From positions 42,298,322 through 42,362,321 of the forward strand of contig NC_089782.1 in the NCBI RefSeq assembly GCF_040412425.1: DNA of 64,000 bases, given 5' to 3'. The notes beneath the pieces are model-generated. The model worked only from the letters and a program-made list of their open reading frames with translations, ran no database searches and was not told where the DNA came from. The stretch comes from Macrobrachium rosenbergii. Its lineage: Eukaryota > Arthropoda > Malacostraca > Decapoda > Palaemonidae. The position numbers were made by a program, and so were the translations under genes. Below, piece by piece: positions 12,901-25,000 of the stretch. Within the stretch, counting starts at the first letter, position 1, and each line of letters starts with the position of its first letter.

Positions 12901-15900
12901 TAGGAAAAACCTATTTTTGGTAGTCACTGAGGAGAGCTCCATGGTGACCAAACCAATATCAAAGAATTCTCGTCTAGTTGGTCTTTTTGGCCAGGTATTG
13001 TGTCGTAATGATTAATATTATAACACGTGATGGAGTATATAATGGACTCAAAGATAAGAGGGCACTTTCCCTTATCTTCAGCAAAGCTGAACCCAGTTTT
13101 TCCAACGTCAAAAGAACCTGCAGGAAAGAGAAGTGACTACTGCGCATGCGCATCCGCCCTCTTGTTTACAACCAGGCCATAAAGAGACCAAGGAGCCATT
13201 ACTCTCTGTTGGTCAATGCAGGATGATCCCCTGCCCAAATCCCATGCCTTTTCATCAGGGAAGTGGGAGGGTTTTGAGGACTCAACAGCGACTACCAAAA
13301 ATAGGTTTTTCCTACGTCAAAACCTGTTTTTTGATAGCATAGTTGCTTGTTTCATCCTCAAGGAGCTTTACAAAGAAACTGACAGGTGACAAAAAAGGCT
13401 TAAACTCTCACTTTTTGATCCTAACACCCCAAAGGAAATAACATTAAAGGTCCGAGGTCAAGCCACAGATTTCAAATCCGATTCTTTATTCCAAATACTC
13501 TTCAGGTTTTGGTACCAAGGAACAAGAAACTATACACGAACTTACGTTTTAGGATGTAGTTCTACAGTGGCTTACCTAAGCATGCTGGGTTTGGCTGCAG
13601 TACTGTCGCCCCTCTCCCTGCGATAGTTAGCATACTCCCCGTCAAAAAGACCCCTGGTTTTCTGCCATAGCACCTAGGGGTTAAGACTAACCATGCCACC
13701 TACTGATACACAGTGTAGTCGAATTTGTTCGAGCACGTGGCAATAATTTAACTGATGACCACCCTGTACATTCAGAGACTTCTTCAAAAGAGACATTTCT
13801 GAAGAAGGCCAATGACATACTTACAGGTACTTTCCTAACATCATGTGACCTAGGAAAGGAGTGTGGATTTGCCTTTTTAATGAGAAACTCTACAATCACT
13901 CTCAGCCTTTGGGGCTATTAAGTAAACTGTTCCTTTGACGGTTAGAAGTTTGCTCAAAACCTTCGAAATCTGGGACAGTGGAGGAAAAGGTATCATCCTC
14001 CCCTTGTTCCAGTCCTTAGGAAGGCATCTCTCGATGTTGCTTGGTTGTCCAGGTTCAGACCCACATATATTAGGAGTTTGTGATTCTAGTACATGGCGAA
14101 CAGATCCACTTCCAGTTGTGGAAGAATTGCTGGCTATTGTTTGAAAAGGGTGGTTGGCCAACACCCACTCTGGTGAGGCTGTCATTTTCCTTGATAGAGA
14201 GTCTGCTGTTACAATGAGACCCCCTGTGAGGACAATTGCAGACATGCCACTTCCTTGCTTGTGCCATCCAAAGGATGGCTAGCATTACCATACTGAGAGG
14301 AGGTGAATGTGATCCCGACCTCTTGATGTACGATATTGCAATTATGTTGTCTCTCTCTTCTGGAAGTTTGAGTTTTTTTGAGAGACAAAAAGACAGCCAT
14401 CAGCTCCAGGAAATTGATATAAAAATTCCTGAGCAGCTGGTCACCTCCCTGCCACCTAACAATACTCCCAATGTCCTCCCAACCTGTCAATGAGGCATCT
14501 GTGTGTATTGTCACTCATACAGACGGAGGAGTCAGGGTGACCTGTTTCGCCAGAGATTCCTTCCGGATCCAAGGCCGAAGTATCTCCCCAACTCTTTTAA
14601 TCCTTTGATGAGGTCGGTCTCGCATCTTTTTTCTTGCATGCAATAGCCAGAATTTGTTCACATTTTTAGTTGCAATCTAAGTACAGTATTGGATCTATTA
14701 CTGATGAGAACCTGCAGCAGGCCCATCATACGTTCTGATTGCCACCTGGAAACTCTGGGCTGTGCAAGGAACCATTTGAGGACTTGCCTTATTCTGTTTT
14801 GAGTATGATGGGGAGAGACAACAGGCTGTGAAGAGTATCCCAACACAGTCCCAGCCACTGAAAGTGTCTGCTGGGCATGAGGCAGGATGTTTTCAAATTT
14901 ATTATAAAACCTTTTGATTGTACTGTAGTCTGCTGACCATTGCTCTTAGGTTTTTCAAGCACTTTCCTTGTGGGACCCCAGATCTTTTGTTTGAGTTCTC
15001 GAATGAACACCGTTGCTAATTTTGTAAAATAATATTCTTCAGGCAATGTTTAGCCCAAAGGGCATGACTTTGAATCTGTACGTATCTTTTCCTATCCGGA
15101 ACCTTAGGAAGGAGCAGAAGGGAACGGCTATAGGGATGTGCCAGTATGCATCTTTCAGATCTTTAGAAACTAAGTTCCTTTTGGAATGATTCTATGTACC
15201 TAGGCAATGGTAATTATCCGAAACTTTTGGCAAACAATGTGCTTGTTCAATATTGATTGGTTGATGATCACTCTTCTTTTGGAGGAATCCTTTTTGAGGA
15301 CACTGAAGAGATGTACTTGGTGGCAAATATACGCATGTTTCTCTATGGGCCCCATTAACAGGGCCTCCCTTCACATATAAATAATGCTGTCCCCCCACAG
15401 GGAAAACTTCCACTGTCTGTGATGTCGTCGAAGCCGACCCACAACCAATGTAATTCCTCTTGGTATCTGCCTCCTCCTCTGCCTTCACCTTTGATAGACA
15501 TTCCAGGTGTTGTTTTCCCTTTTTTCCCCTATAAGATGGTTTTTGGACCTTGTGAAAAAGGATGTCCTTGCTGTTGTTGTTGTTCCTTTGTAGGGAATTG
15601 TCCCTTCTGACCACCTACCTGTTTTTTGAGGAAAACTTTTGGGGGTGACTGAAGGCTTATATGATTTTTGATCATATTGAGCCTTTTTTGGGGTTGGGTA
15701 AAGGGAAGTTGGGTTCTTTGTATCCTGAATTCCCCTTTTCCCCACAAGAGCGTACACTGCACAATTCTGTTGGCGGGCATGCTCACTGAGTTGAGCCACA
15801 ACAGACTCCTCCCTTACAGAAGGGGTTAGAATGTAATAATACAGTGACATTGGAGAATCATTTGATGGAGCTCTCCAATGCTTCCATTCGCACTTTTGTG

Positions 15901-18900
15901 CGTGCTTCCCACTGGGTTCTCATAAGACTTTTGGCCTAAACAGCAAAAATAGTCCTGGGATCTTATGGAAGCCTTTAGGTGGCAACTTCCAGCAAGGTGG
16001 TAGAGGTTATAATACTAGGGAGTCGGAGTCTAGCATAAAATTCTGACGAGGCTGTCCCCTCTGAGTCTTCTAATAGGGGCCCCAAACTGCTGAGTAGCTA
16101 TATCTAAAAGGTGCTTTTTCCTTTCAAAAGGGAGTTGCAGTGTCGCCCATTCCTTGGTGGAATTTCCCAAAACTGGGATGACTGTGGCAGATGGTTTTAA
16201 TTCTGCCATTGTCGCTTGTTTTTAGTCACTACAAATTCTGAAAATCCGTCTTCACTGATTAATAATTTTAAAAGTCAAGGGACAGAAGGCTGGGGCTACT
16301 AATGGTGAGCAACTTGGGTCTTATTCAAAATGGAGGTAGAGATCCATTTTTCATCAACCTGGTAAAGGGTGATTTGTCTATTCCTTGGTGGAATTTCCAG
16401 AAACTGGGATGGCCATGGCAGATGATTTTAATTCCGCCATTGTCTCTTGTTTTTGGTCACTACAAATTCTAAAAATCTGTCTTCATATGATTAACATTTT
16501 TGAAAGTGAAGGAACAGAAGGCTGGGGCTACTTGGTGAGCAACTTGGATCTTATTCAAAATGGAAGTAGAGATCCTTTTTTCACTGACCTGGTAAAGGGT
16601 GATTTCTATAGGTTTTAATGCTATAGGCACAGGTAAGAAAACCATTTCTGTTAGTGGTTTCTCCATGTCTGGTGAAGATTGTACCAGGTGCCATTCTGTG
16701 TTAGGGAATGTAGTCATTTCAGTCTGAGTTAGGTGGATCCCAGTATCCCTTTTGGGGGAAAGATCCTATTCAGCAACGATAGCTGCATGGGGAATAGAAT
16801 TCCTTCCGGAAGGTTTCTCCCCTGAGCCTTCTGGGTTCAGCAGGGCCATTTCAATGGCCATGTCCACTTCATATTTTTTAATAAGAATGTCAACTCCATG
16901 TAAAGATTCCTCCGCTTCCTCCGTGGGGTTAACCTGGGAGGTACTGGGGACTGATGTTACTGGGTTTTGGCCCAAACATTGATGTTGTTCAGAGAAAGGG
17001 TTAAACATCTGCTGCCAGAGTTCTGCCGGAAAGATATAATCTCCCCCTTCCTCACCCCTACTGAACTAGGACCCATTGAGACAGCTTAAAAGGAGCTGTT
17101 TCGTCCTTAAAACTTGATGCCAGGAGCATACTACAAATCTCGCCCACATCTGGCAACCAAGCAAATTTTCCTTGTTTTTCACAAGAACTGTGCTCATGGT
17201 AGGTGGTATGGGCCGCATCCATTGGCAAAATGTGAACAGAGCAACTTGCTACCGAACACCTGAACTGAGGATCCTGCCTAATGGCGGCCCTGTAGTTATA
17301 CAAAGCAATTTGTTATTAGAAGCTAGTTAGTATTAATTGTTTTTAAGTGAGGGACATTTATGTAGTTCCTCATATAGTTTCCATATTACAGGTAACTTGA
17401 TTACAAGCGTGCAGTTGTAATACATTTAATTAAATATCTATGTTAACTTAAACCCTCTAAGGTTTAGGTTAGTTTTCATACCTGTATATGGCTGTATTTT
17501 ACTTACACACTGTTAGTCCTTTGGCAATGGCCAAGTGAAATTTGCAATTCCAATTGTTATGCCATTCAGACTAACTGCTAAGAAATTATTTGTTTAACTA
17601 ACACAAACTACTGTTTTACATAGCTTAAGGTAATGCTTCTAGTATAATCTACGTTAAGCTAAGAATAGAGGCTTTCTTAGAAGGTTCTTGCTTAAACTAT
17701 TCTAGACTTATTTACAACTTAAAGATACAAACTATACAGAAAATAATTCTCTTATCTGGTTTTCTGTTTTATGTGGCCGAGACTACCCTTTTCTCTGATA
17801 TTCGGCCATTGCTGTTTTAGGCGAATAGTAGGATATTCCTTAAATAGGGGTTCCTACTTAATCTGGTTAGGCTACTGCCTGTTGTAGGTTTATATCAACT
17901 ACAAGGATATAGGCTGCATAAGACTCTACTAGCATGAAGCCTTACAGATGTGCTACCGAGTCGTAATAAACTAGGTTATTTTATTGAGCCTAGGATACTG
18001 TTTATATATAATCCTAAACCTATTTGTTCTTTCTTAACCTAGTATAGGGTATTGCCTAATCCTGATCAGGTAGTCTACTATTTTTTGTCTAACCCAGGTT
18101 GTTGTTTATATTCAACCCAAGGCTTTTGGTCTACTATATAAAACAGTAATTACGGTATTTCTAAAGATCACTCTTAAATGTATAGGCTAGGCTTTACAAA
18201 AACAGAAAGCTTACTACGTAACCTTACAGTTAGTCTACTATTTTTTTTGTCTAACCCAGGTTGTTGTTTATATCCAATCACAGGCTATTTGGTCTACTAT
18301 ATAAAACAGTAATTACTAATGTGTAACCTTATAGCCAGGCTATAACTTACTCTAATCTAGGCTACTGCCTAATCTGGTTTATTTAATTCACACGTAAGTG
18401 TATGGGTTACATACAACACAATTTGCCTACCCAAGTAAGTTGCCTTAAGGTTAGATTACCATCGCATTCTGCAGGGATTACTATTTCATCTAGTCATAGG
18501 TTACATGGCCAAGGCTGACAATTTAGTACAAAGATGGGACGTCTCGTAAAGTTATTACGGTAATTCTTAACTTAGATTTAAGGTAATGCCTCGGCTAGTC
18601 CTGGATTATTTAGCTCATGCTTAAGTGCACAGGTTTATATAAAATTGAAAAAATTTATACTAATATGTAGCCTTATTGTTATGCTATCGATTTATTTTGC
18701 CCAGATATTGTTATTAGCTGATCCTAGGGTCCTCGGTCTAAGCTAGGCCACTTGGGATACGAATCCAAGGACATAGGCTATAGACAACATTCACTATTAA
18801 TCTAGTCTACATTATTCTCGCTTACTGCTTAGATTATTGTAGACTTCACTTTGGTTTTATGTACTGCCCTCCACAGGGATAATTCCCTCTCTGGCGGATC

Positions 18901-18937
18901 CTTGTACGTTTTCAAAATAAGGTGCTTCTTATATATA

Positions 18938-19002
<65 letters not shown>

Positions 19003-22000
19003 TTGTCTTTTAGTTTTCTCGTTAGTATCGTAACAGAAGTAGCTCCGGCAGGACAGGAGTTTTTAGTTCTTTTTTTTTAAATTTGCTTTCATCTTATTAA
19101 ATTGCATATTAGATTATTAGTCAAAGCCATAATAAGTATTATTTTTCACCTCTGACACATATTCTTTAGTCTGTGCACTTATTGCCATTATATGTTTCAT
19201 GTTTAGTATGACTTAGACCTTCCTTTACACCATTTTTACGCTTGAAGATGTTGCTAGCACAATCATTTGATTTGCGATTTTCACCACATTTAGGACAAGC
19301 TTGGGCATTTCTACAATTTGCTGCGCTGTGACCAAATTCCTGACATTTATAGCATTGAAAAGGCTTGTAACAGTCGTATATTCTGCAACGGCTATGCAGT
19401 GTACACAATTTGTCACCTCTGTCATAAATAACCTTTCGTGTTTGTAGTGTGCATTTGATGATGCATTGTTTATATTTGTCATCTTTAGCAATTGTTTCCA
19501 TTACAATTTTCAGGTCGTCATTTTCAGATCTGAGGTTACCTATCCATGGATTTTTCTTTACAATGTTATCGACAACGTCATCTTCATCCCTCGGGACAGG
19601 CTACTTTTATTCTAGGTTTAAGTTTACCCTTCTCATTTATTAATATATTGTTGATATTCTGAATCTCTATTTTTGCCCTTTCTAAGTTTTTCCTGTCTGG
19701 AAATCTTACAAATAAGTGTTCATCTTTTGTTTTAACCTGTTCAACTGGCGCCGTTATTTTACTCAATTTGCCGCTTTTCATTAGTTGCTGCGCTTTCTTC
19801 GTTTGTAGATTTCAACAGCACTTTTTTTTGTGTCTTTAGTGATTCAGCATAAGTTTTGTCCATGTTTGACATGGTCTTTACATCTTTATCAACATTATCA
19901 ATTGTTTTGGATTTCATCTATGTTGATCATTACGTCACTAGTTTTCTGAGCCGAATCCTGAATTAACTTTGTTAATATCACTTGTTTTCTTTTATTTCTT
20001 CAAGTTCATCTTCAATGAGTTTTTTGTGTGTTCTTTGATCAGGCCTCTTGCAGTTATTACAAATGTACAATATGTTATCACTACGAAGCATGGGTGTGTA
20101 TCTGACCTCGATAGTCGAACATTCATAATGGAACCAGACGTCACACATTTCACAGCAAGTTTCTTCCTCATCAAATTCCCCAGAGCAATGTCCGCAGGTT
20201 GCTGACTCTCGATTTGAGTCGATTCATCCTTCTCCAGTATTTTATTTAGCGTCCCATCTTAACGTGCTGCTCCGATAATTATGAGATAATGTTCTTATGA
20301 TAGTTTGATCTTCCTTTACTTGATTTAATCTCTACAGTATTTATTTTCTCTTTTTCCTTCCTCATATTCACTTTGAACATCATGCAAGTCAGTCACTTTT
20401 CACAGAGCACTTCACAGACACGTCTTACCGGCATGAAAGCTACCCAGCGAGTCATATGGCCTAATCTGAAAGGATTTTCTATAATAATAATAATTTGTGG
20501 AACATTTCTTTTAGTTAAAACATTTAGTTAGAATTTAAAACAATTTTTGCTTTATGAAACTAGGTAGTAATCAATGCTTTACGAAACTAGGTAGGCTAGC
20601 AATCAACGTGCCGGGTTCCGGCTTAGCGCACAAATTATCAATTCCAAAAGTTTAAAACTAAAACTTTTAACTGGAAGCTAATATTAAGCACTTATCTTGC
20701 TATTTTTTCCACGATTCTCGATAATGAAAACGGAAAATAATCGATTTTTTTTCGAGCGCTGGTAATAACGCGAACCGTTCGCTATAGACCAAACAGAGTT
20801 AATGGCTCCTTGGTCTTAAAATTTAACCGCCTAGTTGTAAACATTAGGGCGGATGCACATGCGCAATAGCCACTTCTCTTCCTTGCAGGTTCTTTTGACT
20901 TTGGAAAAACTGGATTCAGCTTCGTTGAAGATAAGGGAACGTGCCCTCTTATCTTTGACTCCTTTATAATCATTACGACACAACACCTGGCCAAAAAGAC
21001 CAACTAGAAGAGAATTCTTTGATATTAGTTTGGTCATCACGGAACTCTGGTGACTACGCTATCAAAAAACCTAAAAAAGAAAATTGTGACAAAACTGGTA
21101 ATCCATAAAAGATTTAAAAACCTTATTTTTATGTGAAAGATTACTAAATCTAGCTGTGTCAAAAATGAAGTTTTATAAAATAAAAAATCTTAAGAATAGA
21201 CTTAATAACTGCGAGTATGACAATAGTGATTCTGGCAGTAACCTTCCTTTCAAACCAGACACACATGTACTACATTCAACTCCACTGGTTTTTATGTGCT
21301 ACATTCAACTTCACTTTTTTTTTATTCAGAAAGAGGTATCCAAAGATAAGGATTTTAAAAACTAAGTCTGTCAAACAGAACGGGAGGATTTCAACAAAAG
21401 CATTGCAGACAGAAATGACATGACGAATGATTGAGGGGAATTCACAGACTCGGTTCACAAAATACTAATTTAGTATCTATACCCAGACAACTGCATTTAA
21501 AATGAGAGAAGGAAAGAAGAAATTTACTTGACTTTCTGTGAATAAGAAAATGGCTTGTGATAAGTGCCTTAACTGAAGGAGAGAATCACAAAGCTTTGTA
21601 AATTTTGTTTTAATAACAATACTGCGGTTTGAAAATTAAAGCTTGTTAAGAAATATGTAAGGGAAAATAATCTACTCTTTCTACATCAAATGTAGAACCG
21701 TTAACATAAAAGACAAATGTAAAGCAAAGATTACAGCAATTATACTGTGGTTCAAAGGCCCTGTCAAAACAGATATAAAAACAGTGAGCAAACGTGGCTT
21801 CACCATGCCAGTCCAAAATGTGTGAAACAACTAAAAATGCACACTTGGCAGGCTACAAGAATAAGTAAAAATCCAGTTATGGTTTTAAAGTACAGTTTAT
21901 AGAAACACTGTGGTGATTTGAGAAACCACACACAATTTCTGTGTATATGTGAATCCATGCAGAGTTTCTGTGATTGAGGACTTGATTTGTTTTGTTTGTT

Positions 22001-25000
22001 TGTGTAACCTAAAAGTGAAGTTTAAGTTTGCAGAAGTATTGGAACTTTAGTTTGTATGAAAAAATGTATATTTTGGCATAAAGTTTGTTATGAGATTGCC
22101 CTTCTGTGCTTGAGTTTATATTTGAGATTGTAACTTTGTCATCATCAGTATGAAACCAAAATTGTAATGTTCCATTTGTCATGAGTGAAAGTATTAAATT
22201 TGTAAAGCTAATTTGAGTTTATGAAGGGACAATATCATTTTGTAATGCTTATCTCATTATTTAACTGTGACTTATTTGCCACGAGTCATTTCTAATGTCG
22301 TTGTTTCCCAGCAGGCAGAAGGCGTCTGGAACAGCTACAGATAAGTCTTCCATGTTTGTAAGACTATGTTTTTTTCGAAAAAGATAGTCATGTCCTATCT
22401 CCAAGACCTTGGTAGCTGTGGGAATCATATTTGTAAATCTTATATTCATTGAGATTTTGGTACCTTAGCAATAAGCTTTAGTAATACCTACCTATGACTG
22501 ACTTGTTTGAGATTTTCATTAACTAGAGTACCCTGATAGCCTATTTCGTGTTTACATTGCTTACCTACCAAGTGGACTCTTGATTTTCATACTAGCTATA
22601 TATGTTTCAGTTACATTTAAGTAATAAACGTGATGTTCAGTAAGGTGAAGCGTTAAAGCCTGTGATGTAATTTTTGGTGTACTAGATATATATATTTTTC
22701 TTAATTATATTTTGTTATAAATTTGTAACAAGCTTTTCATTTGAACCTAGACCTAATAGTAGTAGCTATATCTTGCATCAAGTCAACAAGCTACGGTAGG
22801 CGTTGGGTTGTTAGCCTAAGCTTAGAACTTATGGTGATTGTACCAGTGGGAGTAAGCCACTACAGTACCTGTCAATGTACAGATTTAGTATAGTACTAAG
22901 TACCTCAGAAACTTTACAGTTCATAAGTAACATCTAGGCCAGTGATTACTTAGCTAACCTAGAGTAACCTATCTATTCTAATGTGTTCATTCACCACTGA
23001 ATGAATAGTTCTGCTAGCCCAACATCACTTGTTGGATGAATGATCAGTCTTATGTTCTGTAGCTTGCAGTTAAAGGGTGGTTGTAGACTGATTCAATACA
23101 GGGTGATAGCAAGCACCACTGGAAGCAGTTGTTTAGCCTAGTAGGCTATATTGTATTCACCACACCTTGAACTTTGGTCCTTCAACCGGATATAATGTTA
23201 ATTAGCCTAACCTACTTGCGACAGTGTTTACAAATATGATTTCTTAGGTCTGGAGAATAAGTTCAGATTAGCTATGAGCAGATGTTTGCTTGAGAAAATT
23301 TACCTACTTGGTTTGGATTTTGTGTACCTTTTCTAGGATTTAAGAAATTTGTACCAAGTTACTGTTATGTAGCCTAGCCTACTACATTACCCATTTTTGT
23401 AACGTCAATTACTTTTGACTATCATTTATTTTGTGTTGTGCATAGCCTAGCCTATGTACGTAAACCTGATTTGTTCCTTAGTGGGAATGTTTTGTATGTG
23501 ATCTGATTTTGTGATATATTTTGTTAACCTTGTCAGTAGTAATGGCTGCTGCGTTGATGAATCAAGTCATATCTTAGATATAAGGTTGTTTGTGACGACC
23601 TGAGGGATATCATTTCCTTATTAGAAGATGAACTTAAAGTAACTCCTTCACCTACCCTCCGTTCTTTACAGTTTTCTGAATCTCAGTTAGCAAGGGAATA
23701 TGAGTCCTTTGAAAACTTATGGTCAGTTTGCCAAGATGCCATTGATAGTTCTGAATATGATAAGGAGTGTAGAGACCACAGAGCATTGAAACGTAATGCA
23801 TGGAAACTACAAACGGATCTTAAGTCTGCTATAGACTCTAGATTAGCTCAGTCACCCCTGTGGGACAAACTTTCTCTAATCCCACTCCTAGTCAAGTGGT
23901 AGTACCTGCAAAGCACCTTCCCCATCCTAAGTTGCCAGAAATAAAGATTCCTGAATTTAATGGGGAATTAAGTCATTGGAACAGTTTTGGGATTCCTTTA
24001 GTAGCCTCATTGATAGTCGTCAAGACATTGATCCAGTGTTGAAATTTAATATGCTTAGATCCTATCTCAGAGGTAAAGCCTATAGAACCATAGAAGGCTT
24101 ATCCATAACAAATGATAATTATAGTGTTGCCCTTAAATTGTTGAAGTCTAGATTTGCAGATGATAAGCAATTGCTGCAACAACTACATTTACAGCTTATG
24201 AATATGAAACCCCCAGAACATACCCTTAAAGATTTAACAGATTTTCGTTTAACATTTGAACGTTTGTTATTGCAAATAGAAAGTGTAACCAAAGTACCTT
24301 GTGATGACTACTTGCTCAAAGATATAATTTCCAAGAAACTTAGTGTTCAAACTTTAGAGTATCTATTCAATAAGTACAGTACTTATGACCTGACACTGCA
24401 ACAGCTTTCAAATGGAATTGGTCATCTTATAAAAGTCATGGAATGTTCCCAGTCCCTTTCAGATCAGTCTGTAAACTCAACGGGTAATCAGACTTCAAAT
24501 TTAAGTTCACATTCAAAGACAAGACATAATCAAAACTTTAATAAGACCAATAGCATTTCCAAGCAAGTAACAGTGTCTTCCCAAAAAGTCAAATGTTAAC
24601 ACGGCAAATTCATCTAAAGTTCAGACCTCATGGAATAGGCCTTGTATGTTTTGTTCAGAAACCCATAGTTCTAAGCTTTGTTCAAAGTATCCTACATGGG
24701 AATCTAGGAAAAATAGAATAAGAGATTTAGATTGTTGTTTTGTGTGTATGAAGAAAGGTCATAGAGCTTCAGATTGTAGAGTAACACCAGAGTGTAGACA
24801 TTGTAGTGGAAAACATCATACATTTCTTTGTATGAAACTAATCAATGGTAGTGCCTCTATTAACCAAGTAGCAACTAACCCTTCCCAGGTAACATCTAAT
24901 AAAGGATCTAACCTAAGTAGCAGTGAGTCTCCTACCAGTCAGGTGTTAGTCGGTAATGGTAAAGGGTCTAGAACCGTAACTGTAGCTGAAAATTCTAACA

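Larger units (their letters stand above)
18841..20240 (-). mobile_element. LINE fragment with gag-like ORF1, inserted in the second DIRS-type element
   Basis: Minus-strand ORF1 remnant (about 20240-19166) followed by a 3' non-coding part ending in a TA array. The non-coding part (CCTCCACAGGGATAATTCCC, TCTGGCGG, TTTTCAAAATAAGGTGCTTC) recurs at 44728-44900 and 45588-45740, so this is a dispersed family with three copies here. No reverse transcriptase is attached to this copy. Confidence 0.7.
12885..21065 (-). mobile_element. Second DIRS-type retrotransposon, internally deleted, with a nested LINE
   Basis: On the minus strand it runs gag-like (17310-15480), reverse transcriptase (15310-14640), RNase H (14520-13900), and the C-terminal box of a tyrosine recombinase (13899-13687). 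About 270 bp at 12926-13215 recur in reverse complement at 20795-21065, giving the long inverted termini expected of DIRS elements. Sequence differs from the first element, so it is another lineage. A LINE ORF1 fragment sits at 18841-20240. Exact ends are uncertain because the left terminus has an extra 41-bp inverted pair. Confidence 0.75.

Noticed and set aside
18851..19033. Open frames rich in Ile-Tyr (also at 41.0 and 60.4 kb)
   Set aside because: Translations of (TA)n arrays, not proteins.
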